Virus record (IMG/VR): IMGVR_UViG_3300024262_006558
Span: 124,001 to 188,000 of that record
DNA from: a virus
DNA: 64,000 nt
Strand: one strand, 5' to 3'
Positions 54,395-63,074 of this stretch are shown here, one piece after another. A model generated the notes under the pieces. The model was not told where the DNA came from and did not search any database. It saw only the letters and a list, made by a program, of their open reading frames with translations. The translations under genes and the position numbers were made by a program. The stretch's first letter is position 1; each line of letters begins with the position of its first letter.

Positions 54395-56503
54395 ATGAGT
54401 AAAACATTTTTGGAAACAGATAAGCTTAAGAAAACTTACACTTTCTATAAGACTCTTGGGCAATTTGAAAACTATTTCTGCAATTGCGGACACAGGTTTC
54501 AAACAAACGTCCAAAACGAAGACGATAAAGAACTTCAAGAATATATCTCTGAACAAGAGCAAATTACTGGAGGTGAGGAAGATATGATTATTACAGCGCT
54601 TAAAAGCGCTAGAATTTCCATTAGAGAAGATATTAAATGTTCTAATTGCGGAACCAACTATCAACTTCCAGTGAACCAAAGAAAACTTAAAGAAATCGAT
54701 TCCATTACGGCTTCAGGTTATTTCATGGAAAAAACTGAGGAGAAACTTTCTCTTCATCTATGTTTTGTTACGCCTAGATTGGATAAAAAGCTTGATGGAT
54801 TTCATTTTACTGAAACAAGAAAATCAATATCACTTTATAAAGATGGTAGATTGTATTTCAAAGGGATAAATGAAGATGAGAGAGAGTTTGATTTAGACGA
54901 AGTGTTTACTTTAGTAAACGAATTCTTTCAAAACAAAGTTGGAGTTGTAGTTAATATATATGATCTACATCAATTTCTTATCGAAGTATCTAGACAAGTA
55001 TCCGATATAGAGGATATAGATTCAATACAAAACCTTATGAAGGAAGTTGGTCCTAGCTTAAAGGATTATGGTACAGATAGATTTAAAAAAATACTTGTAA
55101 TATTTTTTTCTATCATAAAGTATTCAAACCTATCAACAATAGCTTTAACTAAAGACGCAACTTTTTTATATGATCTTTTAAAAGAATGCAAGGTGCCGAC
55201 ATCTGTTGAATTAAAAGAGGCAAATGTAACATCTCCACTTCATATATTTAACTTTTTAGCAAAAAAGTATTTTCAGAAAATAAATGAAGAGATTAATGAC
55301 GAAAGAAAGCAGGAATCTGAGTTTGTATTCAAATCAGACATAGTACTAGAGGATCTTGAGAATCATGATAGCGTAGGATATATTTCTGGAACAGGTGAAA
55401 TAAAATACACCGAGCAAGAAGATACTGCAGTAGACAAGGAAACTATGATCGCCAAGAAAGGTGAGCAGAGGCAATTGACTATTAATGTGAAATCAATTGA
55501 GGACTATGAAGCTGGAAAGGTTATGAAAACCGATTCAGGAAGTCTTGAGGTATTTCAATTGATCGGGGATGGTAAGATATCAAAATTCTTATACAAGAAG
55601 ATAGAGAGCTTCGGAGACTATAAGCAGCTGCTTAAATTCTTAAAGTTGTTTGAATATCACGAGCTAATGGAAATTCTTCAAAAATATGACATAGATTTAT
55701 TAACTAATCTAGTTGATGCTATCTACTTTAGAGATGGGATTGAAATGGATGAAGTTAAGCGTTTAATACCTCTTTTTACAGACCATTGCCTTAAAGAAGA
55801 ATTTAAAATGAAAACTTCAACCAATCTTTGGGATAAAGATGAGTCTAAGATTAGACAAGAGTTAAAGAAAGAGTTAGAAAGAGAGCCCACTTACAAAGAG
55901 ATGAAAAAGTCTGGGCTAAAGATGGAACCTAAATTCAAACACATATCAACATTTGATTTTGTGCCATATGATGATTCAATAATGATGAACATTACTTTAG
56001 ATTTTGATCCAAGACGTAATTTCTACAAAATAAAAACTCTGGAACAGCTACAAATCTATCACGACAAACTTGTTAGGTATTATAATGTAATCAGAGCAAG
56101 TGAAAACGTGAATTATGAAGCGTACTTCTCTCGTTTTAAATTTTTAGAAGATAGAACTAACTATACAGGCCCTCTTGAGTTTGGATTGCTTGATACTCCA
56201 ACCAAAGTAAGTCATGAAGGTGAAGAGATGCATCATAGTGGAGGCCACTATTTCCCTAAGATACTTGAAGGTAGATATCTTATGCTTAAGATGATTGATC
56301 ATACTGAAGGCTTGCCTAAAGACGAATTGGTGAGATTTACATTAGGCTTGAATTACAATGAGAAACAAGGGTTAAGCTTCGACCAATTCAAAAGCCATTC
56401 TAATAAATTAGCCTCTAATAGGTTAAGGGAATTACTTAAGGCTTGGATGTCAGCTAAAGAAATAGAATTTAACGCTAGAAAGCCAGATATCAGATCTATA
56501 TGA
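54395..56503 (+). CDS. Unknown 702-residue protein with zinc-ribbon-like cysteines
   Basis: 702 residues. N-terminal FCNCGHRFQTNVQ and, about 60 residues later, IKCSNCGTNYQLP could bind zinc together, as in zinc-ribbon proteins. The middle is helical (FLKLFEYHELMEILQKYD, KKELEREPTYKEMKKSG) with no recognised domain. The end has IMMNITLDFDPRRNFYKI and FTLGLNYNEKQGLSFDQFKS. A nucleic-acid or transcription-related role is possible from the cysteines, but none is supported. Overlaps the next gene by 4 bases. Confidence 0.72.
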   Translation: MSKTFLETDKLKKTYTFYKTLGQFENYFCNCGHRFQTNVQNEDDKELQEYISEQEQITGGEEDMIITALKSARISIREDIKCSNCGTNYQLPVNQRKLKEIDSITASGYFMEKTEEKLSLHLCFVTPRLDKKLDGFHFTETRKSISLYKDGRLYFKGINEDEREFDLDEVFTLVNEFFQNKVGVVVNIYDLHQFLIEVSRQVSDIEDIDSIQNLMKEVGPSLKDYGTDRFKKILVIFFSIIKYSNLSTIALTKDATFLYDLLKECKVPTSVELKEANVTSPLHIFNFLAKKYFQKINEEINDERKQESEFVFKSDIVLEDLENHDSVGYISGTGEIKYTEQEDTAVDKETMIAKKGEQRQLTINVKSIEDYEAGKVMKTDSGSLEVFQLIGDGKISKFLYKKIESFGDYKQLLKFLKLFEYHELMEILQKYDIDLLTNLVDAIYFRDGIEMDEVKRLIPLFTDHCLKEEFKMKTSTNLWDKDESKIRQELKKELEREPTYKEMKKSGLKMEPKFKHISTFDFVPYDDSIMMNITLDFDPRRNFYKIKTLEQLQIYHDKLVRYYNVIRASENVNYEAYFSRFKFLEDRTNYTGPLEFGLLDTPTKVSHEGEEMHHSGGHYFPKILEGRYLMLKMIDHTEGLPKDELVRFTLGLNYNEKQGLSFDQFKSHSNKLASNRLRELLKAWMSAKEIEFNARKPDIRSI

Positions 56504-56871
56504 TAGAGCTGATGAAATACAACAAACAAAACGAATTAGTTGAAGTTGTTGAGTTTAATGAAGATGGGAGCGTATTGACGCTCCACTCTTTAAGGGGTGA
56601 TAGGTTTCTATTAAGATATTGGAATCAAGAAGTTGATGGTGAAAAAGAAACATTTCTTGAACATGTGGAATATAAAGAGTCCTGCAAATTAACCACTATG
56701 AGAATGGATGGATATAGATGGACTAGAGCTGTAAAAAGCGAGTCTATAGGCTTGGATTATGCCGAAGTAAAAGATAGAGTAACAACCTGCAATGGAGAAT
56801 TAATTGCAATGAAAATAAAAGAAAATTTCTTAGAATCATGGAAAGAGAAGATTACAACAAAGACGATATAA
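56500..56871 (+). CDS. Small unknown protein
   Basis: 123 residues: ELVEVVEFNEDGSVLTLHSLRGDRF, a beta-rich part, and SIGLDYAEVKDRVTTCNGEL. No family recognised. Overlaps the 702-residue gene by 4 bases and the following one by 34. Confidence 0.66.
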   Translation: MIELMKYNKQNELVEVVEFNEDGSVLTLHSLRGDRFLLRYWNQEVDGEKETFLEHVEYKESCKLTTMRMDGYRWTRAVKSESIGLDYAEVKDRVTTCNGELIAMKIKENFLESWKEKITTKTI

Positions 56872-57128
56872 ATGATTTCATGAGCGCTATGAATGGCGAT
56901 GTCGATCAAGAAACAAAAGATAAAGAGCAAAGAAAAGTTCTAACAAAAGCTTTGGAGCTATATAAAAAGCAAAAAAGCGGAACCATTACAGCTGTAGAAG
57001 AGGGTGAAATTAAACTATTATCCATCAAACACGGGAATTATAAAGATTATTTTTTATCAATCAACTCTAAAATTGATAATTCTGAAGAAATAGATGATGT
57101 GGACCAGTTCTTAGATTCTATTATGTAA
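56838..57128 (+). CDS. Small acidic/helical protein
   Basis: 96 residues. DYNKDDINDFMSAMNGDVDQ, then RKVLTKALELYKKQKSGTIT and an acidic end (EIDDVDQFLDSIM). Overlaps the previous gene by 34 nt in another frame, so both are coupled. No family recognised. Confidence 0.64.
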   Translation: MEREDYNKDDINDFMSAMNGDVDQETKDKEQRKVLTKALELYKKQKSGTITAVEEGEIKLLSIKHGNYKDYFLSINSKIDNSEEIDDVDQFLDSIM

Positions 57129-57163
57129 AGCAAATATTTACTTGTTTGAATAAAAAAAACAAG

Positions 57164-57171
57164 TATTTATA
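57164..57171 (+). promoter_or_regulatory. Putative late promoter element TATTTATA
   Basis: Fourteen nt before the ATG at 57186. Confidence 0.55.
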
Positions 57172-57185
57172 TTAAAAGCGCTAAC

Positions 57186-57611
57186 ATGGAAACTCCATTA
57201 CAACTTGAAACACTTGGCCAAGTGTCAAATGTGTCTGCAGATAAAGAAAAAGGCTATATTAAGTTTGATCTTTATACTAAAGATAGAAAAGCTACGTCTC
57301 TAGTAGCTGAATATGGTCCATTTTGTGAATGGGTTGCCAATAAAATCAAAAACAAAGAAGTTGGAGATGAGTCTCTAATATTTGAAAATTTCATAAAAGA
57401 GTTTCTAACTATTTCCGAAGTAACAGAAGGATTAGACGAAGTTATAGATGATGAAGGCAACCTTATGCCATCTACCGATAAACCTAGCAACGCTGACAAC
57501 AGCGGTATAGGATCTTCCAAATTTGATTTAGATACCGTGTTCAAACAGGCTGTACCTAAGCATCAAAGGTTTTATAACGGAGATTTTGGGGCTGGATTCA
57601 TAGCTTGGTAA
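57186..57611 (+). CDS. Unknown protein
   Basis: 141 residues: TPLQLETLGQVSNVSADKEK start, then GYIKFDLYTKDRKATSL, FENFIKEFLTISEVTEGLDE and a Gly/Phe-rich end (YNGDFGAGFIAW). The last residues look like a beta edge. No family recognised. Own promoter-like element upstream. Confidence 0.66.
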   Translation: METPLQLETLGQVSNVSADKEKGYIKFDLYTKDRKATSLVAEYGPFCEWVANKIKNKEVGDESLIFENFIKEFLTISEVTEGLDEVIDDEGNLMPSTDKPSNADNSGIGSSKFDLDTVFKQAVPKHQRFYNGDFGAGFIAW

Positions 57612-57621
57612 ATAGTATTTA

Positions 57622-57858
57622 ATGGATAAGATAATTAATTTTACTAAGACTTTTTTTTGGCTACCTGCAGGCGCTCCTAATCCAATTGGATTATTTATCT
57701 TTACCTGGTTTATGTCTTTGGTTCCCTTTTTTATATATGGACAAACAGATAAATCTATGGAAATAACATATTACATTGGAGGTATAGGTACATTAATAAC
57801 AATTGCCAGCTATATATATTTAGTAATAAGAAAGCATTTTAAAAGAATAAAGAAATGA
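57622..57858 (+). CDS. Small two-span membrane protein
   Basis: 78 residues: two hydrophobic segments, NPIGLFIFTWFMSLVPFFIY and ITYYIGGIGTLITIASYIYL, joined by a short polar loop (GQTDKSM), ending KHFKRIKK. A basic C-terminus suggests N-in/C-in topology. One of two small membrane-protein candidates for holin-like function in this window (the other is at 59704). Overlaps the next gene by 4 bases. Confidence 0.62.
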   Translation: MDKIINFTKTFFWLPAGAPNPIGLFIFTWFMSLVPFFIYGQTDKSMEITYYIGGIGTLITIASYIYLVIRKHFKRIKK

Positions 57859-58346
57859 AAAATAAGAGCGAAAAACAAAGAATGGAAGAACTCTTAGAGG
57901 GTTTTACTCAAAAAGGTGCTATTCTAAAAAAAGAAGACACTACCGAAGTTAGCGAGGAATCAATCAACGAGACATATAAGAAATTCCAAAAAAACGCTTT
58001 CCAAGAAAGAGACGTGGTTCAAGAACTGTTTTCTCAACCTGGAGCTCGTGGAGGCGCTGGAGAAAGTGTAAACTCAATTATCGATACTCAAGGAGATGAG
58101 GTAAAGCAAGGTCAATATGGGATGAATAGAGAGAAGATGCCTTTAGCAAATTCTAGTTTAACACCTAAAGAGGCTTTAGAGGTTTCCATAAAAAGAACTG
58201 TAGAGTCTGGCGATCCAATAAACGGTATTGCTTTCTATGATGAAGTTAACTGGAACCTTTCAAAAATGGGATTCAACCCTAAAGCTGCTATAGATATCAA
58301 ATCTGCACTTGGAGATATTATCAAATATGGAGAGATCAGAGATTAA
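57855..58346 (+). CDS. Unknown acidic helical protein
   Basis: 163 residues: EKQRMEELLEGFTQKGAIL, then ESINETYKKFQKNAFQERD, QPGARGGAGESVNSIIDTQG and SKMGFNPKAAIDIKSALGDI. No family assigned. Shares the pattern of short N-terminal amphipathic helices with several neighbours. Confidence 0.64.
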   Translation: MKNKSEKQRMEELLEGFTQKGAILKKEDTTEVSEESINETYKKFQKNAFQERDVVQELFSQPGARGGAGESVNSIIDTQGDEVKQGQYGMNREKMPLANSSLTPKEALEVSIKRTVESGDPINGIAFYDEVNWNLSKMGFNPKAAIDIKSALGDIIKYGEIRD

Positions 58347-58818
58347 AAGAATTATACAGGAAGAGCTGGAGATCTATTTTGAAGACCTAACGTTCGACTA
58401 TAATAGGGATTACTATCCTCCGCAGGATGTTATCAATGTATGTACTCAAGCTCTACAAGTAGCTAAAAACAATAAGCTTACAACTCATGGGGGTAATGAG
58501 GGATCAGGTATAGATAAAGCTAAATCCCTTATCAATAAAGAGCCTATGGATCATTCTGTATTAAAAAGAATGAAAGCTTTTTTTGAAAAAAACCATCAAG
58601 AGGTCATTAATCAGAGAAGTAAGGGGGCTACTATAAACGATTCTGGAGAAATACAATCTTGGGATTTGTGGGGTGGTGATGCTGGAAAAAGATGGGTTGA
58701 CAATGAAATAGCTAAACTTAATCAATCAAATCTTAAAAGTAAAAAGCTTAAAAGAGATGTTGGGATTCAGAAAACATCTACGCTTATGGACCCTTATAAT
58801 ACAAGAGTTCATAAATAA
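58327..58818 (+). CDS. Unknown protein, short N-terminal helix
   Basis: 163 residues from ATG 58327; an upstream ATG at 58309 would add six residues. MERSEIKRIIQEELEIYFED, then VINVCTQALQVAKNNKLTTHG, and QSWDLWGGDAGKRWVDNEIA. The N-terminal R-x-x-I-x-x-EL helix recurs in other small phage proteins here (51065, 51316). No family recognised. Overlaps the upstream gene by 20 nt. Confidence 0.62.
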   Translation: MERSEIKRIIQEELEIYFEDLTFDYNRDYYPPQDVINVCTQALQVAKNNKLTTHGGNEGSGIDKAKSLINKEPMDHSVLKRMKAFFEKNHQEVINQRSKGATINDSGEIQSWDLWGGDAGKRWVDNEIAKLNQSNLKSKKLKRDVGIQKTSTLMDPYNTRVHK

Positions 58819-58875
58819 TTCATTAGAAACTTTAAAAGGACAATATTTTTTATTAAGTTTTAATAAAAAATACAT

Positions 58876-59412
58876 ATGTCTACTCCAATAAACTACGATC
58901 AGATCAAGGAATACCAGGATACTCCAGTAATATCAGGGGAATGGGAAATACAAGATGCTGATGACGAATTAAGGCCGATAGCGGACTTTATTAAGCAAAG
59001 AACACAACACAACGAATATATATCACCTGAAAGAATTAAATTTCTTTATGGGACTAAAGCTGTAAAAAGTGGAGGTAGATATGTTACTGGAATATTAAAG
59101 AAAAGAGATAATTTCGAAAAATCAATAAATGATGATTTTGATTTTATTGTTGTGGTTTACTATAAGCTTTGGCAAGAGCTTGATATAGAAAACAAGACAA
59201 TCCAATTAGATAAAATTATTTCTGGTATAGACCCAGAGAAAATGACTAAGAAAACTCCAGATGTTTCTGAATTTACAGGAAATATGAGATTTTTTGGAGC
59301 TGACATTGTTCTTAATAGTTCTGAGGTAGTCGACATGACTGTTACTAGAATTGTAGAGGAAGAAAAAGAGGCTAAAAAAAATGACAAACAAGCATTGAAA
59401 CATGGAGAGTAA
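58876..59412 (+). CDS. Unknown protein
   Basis: 178 residues: NYDQIKEYQDTPVISGEWEI, then LRPIADFIKQRTQHNEYIS, KRDNFEKSINDDFDFIVVVYY and an acidic helical end (TRIVEEEKEAKKNDKQALK). Alpha/beta appearance. Overlaps the next gene by 11 nt. No family recognised. Confidence 0.66.
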   Translation: MSTPINYDQIKEYQDTPVISGEWEIQDADDELRPIADFIKQRTQHNEYISPERIKFLYGTKAVKSGGRYVTGILKKRDNFEKSINDDFDFIVVVYYKLWQELDIENKTIQLDKIISGIDPEKMTKKTPDVSEFTGNMRFFGADIVLNSSEVVDMTVTRIVEEEKEAKKNDKQALKHGE

Positions 59413-59698
59413 TACATTAAAATCATTGCTACAATCTGTAGCTACTAAGCTTACGTCTGAGAGAGATGAGACGATTTCTAAAATAAATCGTCTCATCGAC
59501 TCGCCTTATGATCCTAATATAAACTCTGAAGAGATTTTAACTAACCATTTTAAATCATGGGCTATATCGGAGTTAGGTATTATGAAAGTAAGCGAGTCAG
59601 CTAAGATGATGGATAATCAAAAAGCGGCTCAAGAACAACATAAAGAAGCTTCTCAGGGTCCTGATGAAAAGGATTTGTCACATAAACCTAAACAATAA
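59402..59698 (+). CDS. Unknown helical protein
   Basis: 98 residues: TLKSLLQSVATKLTSERDE, then ILTNHFKSWAISELGIMKVSES and a Gln/Lys-rich disordered end. A 13-bp perfect inverted repeat lies within the 5' part of this gene (59465-59497). No family recognised. Confidence 0.62.
   Translation: MESNTLKSLLQSVATKLTSERDETISKINRLIDSPYDPNINSEEILTNHFKSWAISELGIMKVSESAKMMDNQKAAQEQHKEASQGPDEKDLSHKPKQ
59465..59497. repeat. Perfect 13-bp inverted repeat inside a coding region
   Basis: GATGAGACGATTT and AAATCGTCTCATC, separated by 7 nt (CTAAAAT). No T-tract follows, so it is not a plain terminator. Codes for SERDETISKINRLIDS. Confidence 0.7.
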
Positions 59699-59703
59699 TA
59701 TCA

Positions 59704-59934
59704 ATGACTCTCTTTATCAAATTAATGCTTACATGCTTCTTCCTAGTGTTGGGTTTTGGAGGTTATTTTATTACTCAAGACTTCTTTAGTACTATAACAA
59801 CTCAAGATTACAAAAACAGTTCTCTATTTGGAAGATTTATTACTAAAGTTATTTGGGGTACGGTAGCATCAGCTATTGTTACCTTTGAGATAATGATAAT
59901 AGTAGCGGTGTTCTCAAAACTAACTGTAGGATAA
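59704..59934 (+). CDS. Small two-span membrane protein
   Basis: 76 residues. Two hydrophobic spans, LFIKLMLTCFFLVLGFGGYF and IVTFEIMIIVAVFSKLTVG, with a polar loop (TQDYKNSSLFGRF). Holin-like size and shape; together with the 78-residue protein at 57622 it is a candidate for the membrane step before endolysin action. Adjacent to the next gene with no gap. Confidence 0.62.
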   Translation: MTLFIKLMLTCFFLVLGFGGYFITQDFFSTITTQDYKNSSLFGRFITKVIWGTVASAIVTFEIMIIVAVFSKLTVG

Positions 59935-60237
59935 ATGTTTAAACGATGGTGGAAATATTCTAGATGGAGATTCTATTGGCTAAACTTTAAGTGGAACTAT
60001 GGTTTTTGGTTAGGATGTAGAAAGATCTTCAAGCAAATAAAATACACAAAAGTAAATGATAAAGAGTTTTCAGTAGACCCATATGGTCACATGAGATACA
60101 AGCCTGAACAGGTTGTTACAAAAAGATTTGAAGGATTTATGTATAAAGGGATGATTGTGGATGATAATCCAGGTTTCTCAAAAATAGATAGAGAAACCTG
60201 GTCTAAGTGGAAGAAAAAGGGTTTAATAAAATTATAA
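59935..60237 (+). CDS. Trp/aromatic-rich basic protein
   Basis: 100 residues: FKRWWKYSRWRFYWLNFKWN and YGFWLGCRKIFKQIKYTKV, unusually rich in Trp, Lys and Arg, then a small alpha/beta part (PYGHMRYKPEQVVTKRFEGF). The N-terminal half could be peripheral to membranes. Follows the two-span protein directly and precedes a terminator. No family recognised. Confidence 0.6.
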   Translation: MFKRWWKYSRWRFYWLNFKWNYGFWLGCRKIFKQIKYTKVNDKEFSVDPYGHMRYKPEQVVTKRFEGFMYKGMIVDDNPGFSKIDRETWSKWKKKGLIKL

Positions 60238-60240
60238 AAC

Positions 60241-60275
60241 AAAAGAGGTTAGCTAAATTGCTAACCTCTTTTGTT
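60241..60275 (+). terminator. Rho-independent terminator
   Basis: AAAAGAGGTTAGC pairs with GCTAACCTCTTTT around TAAATT, then a further T. Closes the 57.2-60.2 kb operon. Confidence 0.9.
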
Positions 60276-60301
60276 TGCCCCCAATAATCAATTTTTTACC
60301 C

Positions 60302-60309
60302 TATTTATA
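60302..60309 (+). promoter_or_regulatory. Putative late promoter element TATTTATA
   Basis: Twenty-one nt before the ATG at 60331. Confidence 0.55.
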
Positions 60310-60330
60310 TAAAAATCTAACCTTTTCAAG

Positions 60331-62106
60331 ATGGCGACAACCGAGAAAAAAGATAAAAACATTAATGATAAAGAGGTTCAAACCACTGGATATGAAAACA
60401 GAGGGGATGATTTCCAAAAAAACCTAGAGCTTAGAGAGTATGTTTACGATACAGTAAAAGACTTAACTGACAGAGCAACAGATCTAGCATTCGGGAAACT
60501 GGGAGTCAAGAGAGTTGATAAGCCAGCTGGCTATTATGCAACTGGACAACCTTACGGAACTGGAGTAGTTGAAGATGGCTATGGAGTAAGATATATGGGT
60601 AAGACCAAGTCTATCATACAAAAACAAATCATATACGGAACTAAAAGAATAGAGACTGACATCAAGATGATTTTATCACCTGGATCTCACAACACTTTCA
60701 CTGTAGAATATAACGGTACAGAGAATGCTATTTTTAAAGGTCACACGTCTAACACAGACGACCCTAAAGGTTTTATGATAAAAGATACCATCATTGTATC
60801 TACAGATGATAAGACTAAGCTTAAAAAGGATTTAAGACAATTCTTAAATAGAGCCGCTGAAAAAGAGGCTGATTATATAATGACATCTAAAATTGGAATC
60901 GATGATAAATGGGAAAGCACTTTACCAGGATCGATCGTTCAAGAATCAACTCAGGAAATGAAAGAAATAAACTACAAAAATATACTTGACGCTTCTCCAG
61001 AAGAAATAGCGGCAATGTTCACGCCTAAAGGATCACTTCAGGAAGCTAAGGACAATTTAAAGAATATTGACTCTGACGGTGATGAGGTTGAATTAAATCA
61101 CGCTGATGTGATTGATGCAAATTCTCAAGGAAATCTATTATTTGATGATCTGACTGAAGATGAGCAAAATAATTATCAGCAAATTTTTACTTCTATCATG
61201 AGTAAAGACTTTCCAGGTAAAGAGTTAAAAGATCTTTCAGGTGAAGAAAAAAACGCAATCTCTTCTCAAGTAGAAGATATTTGGGCTAACGAAGAAGAAA
61301 GGGAGGGTGCTATAGCAGAAATTGCTACTGCAGGAGCTCTTGGAGCGCCAGGATCAGCTGGAGCGTTCCAATACGCTTCACCATATGCATTTAAAGATTC
61401 CCCTTATATGCAAGCTCAAAAAGGTCAGCCTAAAATTAAGAAAAAGAAAAACGAAGGAGATTCCTTCTGGACTACTGTTGACACTGAAATGTTAAAAGAT
61501 AGACATCCTCTAGGTATGCCAGGTGTTAAGCCAGGGTCGAAGGATGAATTGGAAAAATCTTGGGGAGGAGGAGCAGCCGCTACTAAATTCTGGAAAGATC
61601 TTAATGAAGGAAAAGAAATCGTTCCACAGTGGGAGAAAAGAAAATTTCACTCTGATTCTGAAAACAAAGAACAAGGCGTTAACAAAAGATATTTAATCGG
61701 AGTTAAACCTACTCAAGAGCAGTTAAACGAAAGATGGGAGAAGCTATCTATGTTTGACAAGAATGAAACAATTAAAAACGCTGAAGAGGTAGTTTCTGAG
61801 GCTGACATCAAAGCTTACAATGAATATCTTGAAGAATGTGGATGTGGAAACGGAACTTATTTAAACGGTGACGCTGAAAACCAAATGTCAGGAGATGAAT
61901 ATGAAGAGTATGCTGAAGACCAATTCGAAGAAGAAAATGGTATACCAAATGAATCTGATATGATCATGGTTCAAAAGGCTCCAGATAGCTTTGTAGTATA
62001 CAAGTTCATTAAAGAACAGTTTGAGGATTCAAACAAAATGTATATCTTAGACTATAAAACTAATGAGTATGTTTCGAATCCAAACTGGATTACTCCAGAG
62101 AGGTAA
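60331..62106 (+). CDS. Large acidic protein, possible virion component
   Basis: 591 residues. N-terminal LELREYVYDTVKDLTDRATD, then GYYATGQPYGTGVVEDGYGV, a beta-rich part (NTFTVEYNGTENAIFKG), and a helical acidic middle (DDLTEDEQNNYQQIFTSIM, KDLSGEEKNAISSQVEDIW). A motif TAGALGAPGSAGAFQYASPY near residue 345 resembles Ala/Gly-rich turns in T4-like head or core proteins. Own promoter and terminator, so it is a single-gene unit; these are often abundant virion proteins. No family assigned. Confidence 0.68.
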   Translation: MATTEKKDKNINDKEVQTTGYENRGDDFQKNLELREYVYDTVKDLTDRATDLAFGKLGVKRVDKPAGYYATGQPYGTGVVEDGYGVRYMGKTKSIIQKQIIYGTKRIETDIKMILSPGSHNTFTVEYNGTENAIFKGHTSNTDDPKGFMIKDTIIVSTDDKTKLKKDLRQFLNRAAEKEADYIMTSKIGIDDKWESTLPGSIVQESTQEMKEINYKNILDASPEEIAAMFTPKGSLQEAKDNLKNIDSDGDEVELNHADVIDANSQGNLLFDDLTEDEQNNYQQIFTSIMSKDFPGKELKDLSGEEKNAISSQVEDIWANEEEREGAIAEIATAGALGAPGSAGAFQYASPYAFKDSPYMQAQKGQPKIKKKKNEGDSFWTTVDTEMLKDRHPLGMPGVKPGSKDELEKSWGGGAAATKFWKDLNEGKEIVPQWEKRKFHSDSENKEQGVNKRYLIGVKPTQEQLNERWEKLSMFDKNETIKNAEEVVSEADIKAYNEYLEECGCGNGTYLNGDAENQMSGDEYEEYAEDQFEEENGIPNESDMIMVQKAPDSFVVYKFIKEQFEDSNKMYILDYKTNEYVSNPNWITPER

Positions 62107-62127
62107 TCTCAATTTATATTCAATTTT

Positions 62128-62160
62128 AAAAGCCATGAATTAACGTTCATGGCTTTTTTA
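62128..62160 (+). terminator. Rho-independent terminator
   Basis: AAAAGCCATGAA pairs with TTCATGGCTTTT around a 6-nt loop, followed by TTTA. Ends the 60331 gene. Confidence 0.9.
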
Positions 62161-62208
62161 TTGATTTTTTTAAAGTATATAACTACATTATCTTAAAAAG
62201 ACAAACTA

Positions 62209-62811
62209 ATGAGAATTGTAAGTAAAGCATTAGACAGGAGGCCAATTGACTTCTTTGCCAAAGACGAGGCTGGAAACGATATATCTATATCACTAGGATA
62301 TCATCAATTTATTTTTACTCCAACTAATGAAAAAACTAGAACCATTAACATTCTAGGAAGAAGAGGAAATATATTTATAGATTTTGAAGAAAAACCAGAC
62401 TTTGCGGAATACTTTAAAGCGTATACCGTAGCAGATCTAGACAGAATCAAAGCCATTCTTAATGGAGAACTCAAACCAACTACCTCAACCGCTACTAACA
62501 GCGTTCAAGTTGAGATGGATGCGAATGAGGCAAAGAATCAGATGATAGAAGAGATTCAAAATGCGGATCCATATGAAGCTTTAAATGTGGCAAAACTAGC
62601 TGAAGAAATACCAGCAGCAATACCTAGTTTGCAAGACATATTCGCAAATGATCTTTCTGAATCAGGATTTGAGGATGACGAAATAGAAGAGGTGATCGAA
62701 GAAGAAAAACCTAAGAAAAAAATAGCTTCAAAAAAAGGTCCAGGACGCCCAAAGAAAAGAGGTAGACCTAAAAAGAAAAACCCTAGAGGAAGACCTCCTA
62801 AAAAGAAATAA
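62209..62811 (+). CDS. AT-hook DNA-binding protein
   Basis: 200 residues. An N-terminal small alpha/beta domain (HQFIFTPTNEKTRTINILGRRG), an acidic helical linker, and a Lys/Arg/Pro/Gly tail with three AT-hook cores: GPGRPKK, RGRPKKK and RGRPPKK. AT-hooks insert into the narrow minor groove of A/T-rich DNA, which matches the composition of this genome. A nucleoid-like or packaging role, or a regulator of phage transcription, is plausible. Single gene between a terminator and the next gene 2 nt away. Confidence 0.75.
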   Translation: MRIVSKALDRRPIDFFAKDEAGNDISISLGYHQFIFTPTNEKTRTINILGRRGNIFIDFEEKPDFAEYFKAYTVADLDRIKAILNGELKPTTSTATNSVQVEMDANEAKNQMIEEIQNADPYEALNVAKLAEEIPAAIPSLQDIFANDLSESGFEDDEIEEVIEEEKPKKKIASKKGPGRPKKRGRPKKKNPRGRPPKKK

Positions 62812-62813
62812 TT

Positions 62814-63074
62814 ATGAACTCAAAAGCTTTTAAAATAACAAGAGACGAGTTTGGCAGGAGAAAAAAGACAATCATTCAACATAAGTTAAGAGTGGTCTTA
62901 AAATGTTACACTGTATTTAATTTTGTTCTTAATGAAGAAAATGATAATTTTACGTTTAGTAAGAGTTATAAAATTAGAGGTAGAAGAATAGAAGATCAAA
63001 ATATATTACAAGGCTTCTATGAATTGGAAGATCTTGATGATGATCATTTAAAATTGAAGATTTCAGTTCTATAA
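62814..63074 (+). CDS. Small basic protein
   Basis: 86 residues: KITRDEFGRRKKTIIQHKLR, then YTVFNFVLNEENDNFTFSKS and an acidic end. Beta-rich, no family recognised. One-base overlap with the PcfJ-like gene downstream (TAATGG). Confidence 0.64.
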   Translation: MNSKAFKITRDEFGRRKKTIIQHKLRVVLKCYTVFNFVLNEENDNFTFSKSYKIRGRRIEDQNILQGFYELEDLDDDHLKLKISVL

